Part shown: positions 60,500 to 64,000 of the stretch, piece after piece
How positions within the stretch are numbered: the first letter of the stretch is position 1
Layout of the letters: each line of letters opens with the position of its first letter
NCBI RefSeq assembly: GCF_002291425.1
Contig: NZ_CP014136.1
Location: 4,402,001 to 4,466,000, forward strand
Length of the DNA: 64,000 nt
Reading direction: 5' to 3'
From: Gibbsiella quercinecans
GTDB taxonomy: Bacteria; Pseudomonadota; Gammaproteobacteria; Enterobacterales; Enterobacteriaceae
The notes under the pieces: generated by a model
What the model was told of the DNA's origin: nothing
Databases searched by the model: none
What the model saw: only the letters and a program-made list of their open reading frames with translations
Position numbers and translations under genes: made by a program

Positions 60500-62149
60500 T
60501 TATTTGCGCAGATCTTCAATCCCCACCGGCTGACCGAACAGAAAACCCTGAATTTCCTGGCAGCCTTCCTCTTCCAGAATGCGCAGTTGCTCACGCGTTT
60601 CTACGCCTTCAGCGACGACCGGCGTTTTGAGCGAGTGGCTTAGCGTGACCATCGCGCGCACAAAGGAGCGCGTCTGGAAATTGCTTTCAACATTGCTGAC
60701 GAACGAGCGATCGAGCTTAATCACGTCGAAATTAAAGTCGCGCAGCATACTTAGCGAAGAATAGCCGGTGCCGAAATCGTCCAATGCAATGCTAATCCCC
60801 ATTTTTTGTAATTGATGCAGCAGGTTGAACGCCAATTGTTTATTGGTGATAAATGCGGTTTCTGTGACTTCAAATTCCAGCAGCGTTGGCGGATACGCGG
60901 TTCGCATTAATATTTCACGCACCTTGTCGATAAAAACCGGATCGCGTAATTGCACCGGTGAAATATTGACGGAGATCTTTTTATCCACCTTGTTATTTAA
61001 CGCTTCACGGCACACATGCTCAATAACCCAATAGCCTAAAGAGATAATTGCGCCGGATTCCTCGGCAATAACAATAAAGACTTCTGGCAATACTGGGCCA
61101 AGCCTGGGGTGGTTCCAGCGTAATAATGCTTCATAGCCGGTAACCGTTCCGTCCTTGAGCGAATATTTTTCGTGATAATTAATATAAAACTGTTCCTGCT
61201 GCAGCCCGGTGCGAATATCGGCGGCGATCTGGTTGCGTTGGCGCGTTTTCTCATCCATTTCGACAACGTAATAACAGATTTTCTCATTAATATTGTGCTT
61301 GGCGCGATACATGGCCAGATCGGAATTGCCGATCAGCGTGTTGATTTCGGTGGCGTCATCCGGATATACCGAGACGCCGATGCTGGCGTTTACCACCAGC
61401 TCGGTTTGCGCAAAGGCGCGGTGCCCGGCAAAACAGGAATACAGGCGGCGCACGAAGGTTTCCAGCTCGCGCTTGTCGCTAAACGGCTTGGCGGCGACAA
61501 ATTCATCGCCGCCAAAACGCGCGACGATCTCATCACCGCTGAGGGTTTGCCGGATGCGCGAGGCGGTTTGCTGCAGCAACAGATCGCCGGTATGGTGCCC
61601 CTCGCGATCGTTGATCTCTTTGAATTTATCCACATCAATGGTGCAAATCGCGATGTTGCGCTCCGGGGCTTCGGCGAGCATTTTTTCAACCACGGTGAAA
61701 AACTCAAGGCGGTTGGGCAATTCAGTCAGAGAATCGTAGCGCGCCATGTAATGCATGCGATCGTTCATCTGCTTCTGTTCGGAAATATCGCGCGTTATTT
61801 TGGCAAAACCGAGCAGCGTACCTTCTCCGTCATAAATCGTATCGATCATCACGTGTGACCAAAACCGTGAGCTATCTTTGCGGTAGCGCCAACCTTCGCC
61901 TTCAAATTTGCCGTTCAGGCGCGCCACCGCCAGGTTTTTTTCCGGCACCCCGGCCCGCTGTTCGGATTCACTGTAAAAAATGCCAAAAAACTGACCAACG
62001 ATTTCTTCGCTGGTATAGCCTTTGGCTTTTTGCGCACCTAAATTCCAACTGGCGATGGTGCCATCAGGATTCAGCATATAAATCGCGTAGTCTTTAACGT
62101 TTTCCACAAAATGGCGATAGGAAAGATCGCTTAACCCCAGATGACCCAT
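60500..62149 (-). CDS. PAS-GGDEF-EAL cyclic-di-GMP enzyme
   Basis: A 549-residue protein without membrane helices. A PAS domain (about 10-125, ending GFAKITRDISEQKQ) is followed by a diguanylate cyclase domain with intact RFGGDEF (213-217) and an EAL phosphodiesterase domain with EALLRW (340-342), VNISP, TETAF, LDDFGTGYSS, KLDRSF and AEGVET, so both activities look possible. The I-site position before GGDEF reads LSGD, not RxxD, so product inhibition may be absent. The usual YQP at the start of the EAL domain is YHE. I chose ATG 62149, with AAAAGG ten bases upstream, over a TTG nine bases earlier. Confidence 0.93.
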   Translation of the reverse strand: MGHLGLSDLSYRHFVENVKDYAIYMLNPDGTIASWNLGAQKAKGYTSEEIVGQFFGIFYSESEQRAGVPEKNLAVARLNGKFEGEGWRYRKDSSRFWSHVMIDTIYDGEGTLLGFAKITRDISEQKQMNDRMHYMARYDSLTELPNRLEFFTVVEKMLAEAPERNIAICTIDVDKFKEINDREGHHTGDLLLQQTASRIRQTLSGDEIVARFGGDEFVAAKPFSDKRELETFVRRLYSCFAGHRAFAQTELVVNASIGVSVYPDDATEINTLIGNSDLAMYRAKHNINEKICYYVVEMDEKTRQRNQIAADIRTGLQQEQFYINYHEKYSLKDGTVTGYEALLRWNHPRLGPVLPEVFIVIAEESGAIISLGYWVIEHVCREALNNKVDKKISVNISPVQLRDPVFIDKVREILMRTAYPPTLLEFEVTETAFITNKQLAFNLLHQLQKMGISIALDDFGTGYSSLSMLRDFNFDVIKLDRSFVSNVESNFQTRSFVRAMVTLSHSLKTPVVAEGVETREQLRILEEEGCQEIQGFLFGQPVGIEDLRK

Positions 62150-62613
62150 GTCGACCAAACCTTTTGTATGGCTATTTTTAGTAAGTTTATACGGCGCATG
62201 GTGAAAAAGAAATGCATTCCAGCCAGAGTTGTGATGGCCGCCAGGGGATAATGTTGTGGGTAATGATTATCTGCAAAATAATTATTTTTTAACAGGCCTT
62301 GTTAATTGTGTGGGTATTTTTGTCGCGCGATATTACCCGCGTTGGCATTGTTTAGCTGCGTTGCGCTAACCCTGGCGTCTCCTTGTTTTTTTATTTGAAA
62401 TCAGCTAATTATTTGCCTGCTTAATGAGTCCAACGGCGGAAGCAGTCAATAACCACAATATTTTCAATGTATTATTTTGAATAATAAATTTCTGAATATG
62501 CTTGAAAGTTTTACAGTTCGACGCTAATGATTATCATTCCATTTATTTTGCCGGCCATACGGCAAGTGTTGCACGGTGCGATTTTCAATTCTTCTATTAG
62601 GAGTTCAGAGATT
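62150..62613. promoter_or_regulatory. Divergent control region with a Fur-like box
   Basis: 464 bases with no gene. A Fur-like site at 62523-62541 (core TAATGATTATCATT) matches the 19-base Fur consensus at 14 positions, 73 bases before the receptor ATG. A weaker site at 62257-62275 (TAATGATTATC, 12 of 19) lies toward the c-di-GMP gene. Confidence 0.65.
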
Positions 62614-64000
62614 ATGTGGGTGCCTTTCAGTGTAAAACGATCCTGCCTGTTATGCTCGCTGGCTATCCTGCTGCCCGGCGTTTCGTTTGCCGAAGAAACC
62701 GTAGTGGTGACTTCAGCGCCTGAAGATTCCGCACAGAGCGGAACCCACGGGTATACCGTGCAGACCAGCAGTGGCGCAACCAAAACGGACCAGCCGCTGA
62801 TCACCACCGGGCAGTCGGTTTCTGTCGTGACACGCCAGCAGATCGAAGATCAGGGGGCGGCGAACCTGAACCAGGCCCTCAACTATACGCCAGGGGTGTT
62901 TACCAACTTCGCCGGCGCGGCGACCCGCTTTGATACTATTTCGCTGCGCGGTTTTCATGGAGGGGATGTGGATAACACCTTCCTTGATGGCCTGCGGGTG
63001 ATGAGCGACAGCGGCAGCCATAACAATTTGCAGATCGATCCCTGGTTCCTGGAACGCGTTGATATCATAAAAGGGCCGTCTTCGGCGTTATATGGCCAGA
63101 CGGTGCCGGGCGGCCTGGTCAATATGACCTCCAAACGCCCGCAGTTTACCTCTGAAGGGCACTTCCGGCTGTTTGCCGGCAGCCAGAATACCAAAGGGGG
63201 CGCATTCGATTATACCAATGCCATTAACGATCAGTGGGCCTTCCGCATCACCGGGATGACCCGTACCAGCGACACCCAGTATGACCATACCCGCGAAGAG
63301 CGTTATGCGATATCGCCTTCTTTACTGTGGCAGCCGGATGACAATACCTCGCTGTTATTAAAAGCCTATTTGCAGAAGGATCCTTCCGGCGGTTATCACA
63401 GCGCCGTTCCCGCCGAAGGCAGCCTTTTCTCACGTAATGGTTACAAACTGAGCCGCAGTTTTTACGACGGGGAAAGCAGCCTGGATCAATACAAGCGCCG
63501 TATCCAGATGTACAGCTATGAGTTTGCCCACACCTTTGACGATACCTGGTCGTTCCGCTCCAACGCCAACTATACCCACTCCAACGTTGCAATCGATCAG
63601 ATTTACCAGGCCGGCTGGGTGGGCAATAGCAATGAGATGAGCCGCTACTATACCGGTGAGCGCTCATCGTTGGATGCGTTTGCCATTGATAACCAACTGG
63701 AGGCGGATTTCGCCACCGGCGCGCTGGAGCACCAGGTGATCCTGGGGGCGGAATATCATCAGTACCGCAATAATCTGTGGGACGGCGGGGCTTATGCCAG
63801 CACGTTGAACGCGGTAACCGGCGTTTCCGGCGGCGATGCGCTGACGTTCTATAAAGACGATGACAATAATCGGCGTTACTACCAAACCGGCATTTATGTG
63901 CAGGATGCGATGACGCTGGATAAATGGCACGTTGATTTGTCCATGCGTTACGATCGTATCGTCTCCAAACGGGTGAGCGACAGTTATGCCACCGCCGATC
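62614..64000 (+). CDS. TonB-dependent siderophore receptor (3' end missing)
   Basis: The first 462 codons of an outer-membrane receptor; the frame is still open at the window end. A signal peptide (SCLLCSLAILLPGVSFA) is followed by a TonB box, ETVVV, and then the plug domain: LITTGQSVSVVTRQQIED, LNYTPGVF, ISLRGF, ERVDIIKGPSSALYGQ and PGGLVNMTSKRP. Beta-barrel strands start near residue 180. The pattern is that of FhuA/FoxA/FcuA-type hydroxamate-siderophore receptors; the ligand is inference. The ATG has AGGAG ten bases upstream. The Fur-like box implies iron repression. Confidence 0.92.
   Translation, partial: MWVPFSVKRSCLLCSLAILLPGVSFAEETVVVTSAPEDSAQSGTHGYTVQTSSGATKTDQPLITTGQSVSVVTRQQIEDQGAANLNQALNYTPGVFTNFAGAATRFDTISLRGFHGGDVDNTFLDGLRVMSDSGSHNNLQIDPWFLERVDIIKGPSSALYGQTVPGGLVNMTSKRPQFTSEGHFRLFAGSQNTKGGAFDYTNAINDQWAFRITGMTRTSDTQYDHTREERYAISPSLLWQPDDNTSLLLKAYLQKDPSGGYHSAVPAEGSLFSRNGYKLSRSFYDGESSLDQYKRRIQMYSYEFAHTFDDTWSFRSNANYTHSNVAIDQIYQAGWVGNSNEMSRYYTGERSSLDAFAIDNQLEADFATGALEHQVILGAEYHQYRNNLWDGGAYASTLNAVTGVSGGDALTFYKDDDNNRRYYQTGIYVQDAMTLDKWHVDLSMRYDRIVSKRVSDSYATAD

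Overview
The window looks like chromosomal backbone of an enterobacterium of the Serratia/Yersiniaceae type. The core proteins (Pta, AckA, NuoA-N, MenB, NrdA/B, GyrA, RcsC) align from memory almost residue for residue with Escherichia coli orthologues. The gene order differs from E. coli, codon use is GC-rich, and two typical 127-bp ERIC repeats are present. The genus is an inference.

Layout. 1-2.6 kb: end of a UlaA-type PTS permease followed by a split transketolase (two half-genes). 2.7-6.2 kb: pta and ackA on the minus strand. 6.5-10.9 kb: yfbV, yfbU, hxpA (yfbT), yfbS and convergent yfbR. 11.0-12.3 kb: a complete IS481-family insertion sequence lying exactly in the loop of a hairpin between yfbR and alaA. 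12.3-15.2 kb: alaA and the LysR regulator lrhA, divergent. 15.9-31.0 kb: the full 13-gene nuo operon (complex I, nuoC and nuoD fused). 31.2-35.4 kb: an accessory stretch with a DMT permease, a small membrane-protein gene broken by an ERIC, an MFS permease and an IdnO-like dehydrogenase. 35.5-41.9 kb: elaB, then menD-H-B-C-E for menaquinone synthesis; menF is not in its usual place before menD. 42.1-46.6 kb: a CitA-like MFS symporter, catalase and tyrP with a clear promoter and two TyrR boxes. 46.7-51.8 kb: yfaY, then yfaE, nrdB and nrdA (class Ia ribonucleotide reductase) with an NrdR box and a perfect DnaA box upstream. 52.2-58.9 kb: ubiG, gyrA (wild-type quinolone residues) and rcsC. 58.9-62.2 kb: a DAACS carboxylate symporter with an ERIC in its leader and a PAS-GGDEF-EAL protein. 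62.6 kb to the end: the start of a TonB-dependent siderophore receptor behind a Fur-like box.

The functions fit a facultative anaerobe: acetate overflow (ackA-pta), NADH oxidation (nuo), menaquinone for anaerobic respiration (men) and ubiquinone (ubiG). I see no CRISPR array, prophage, toxin-antitoxin pair, defence island, tRNA or rRNA. No wholly new system is apparent. The most informative observations are small-scale: the IS in a hairpin loop, the ERIC that splits a small membrane-protein gene whose frame is restored exactly when the ERIC is removed, a possible 14-codon leader ORF before alaA, and the empty menF slot.
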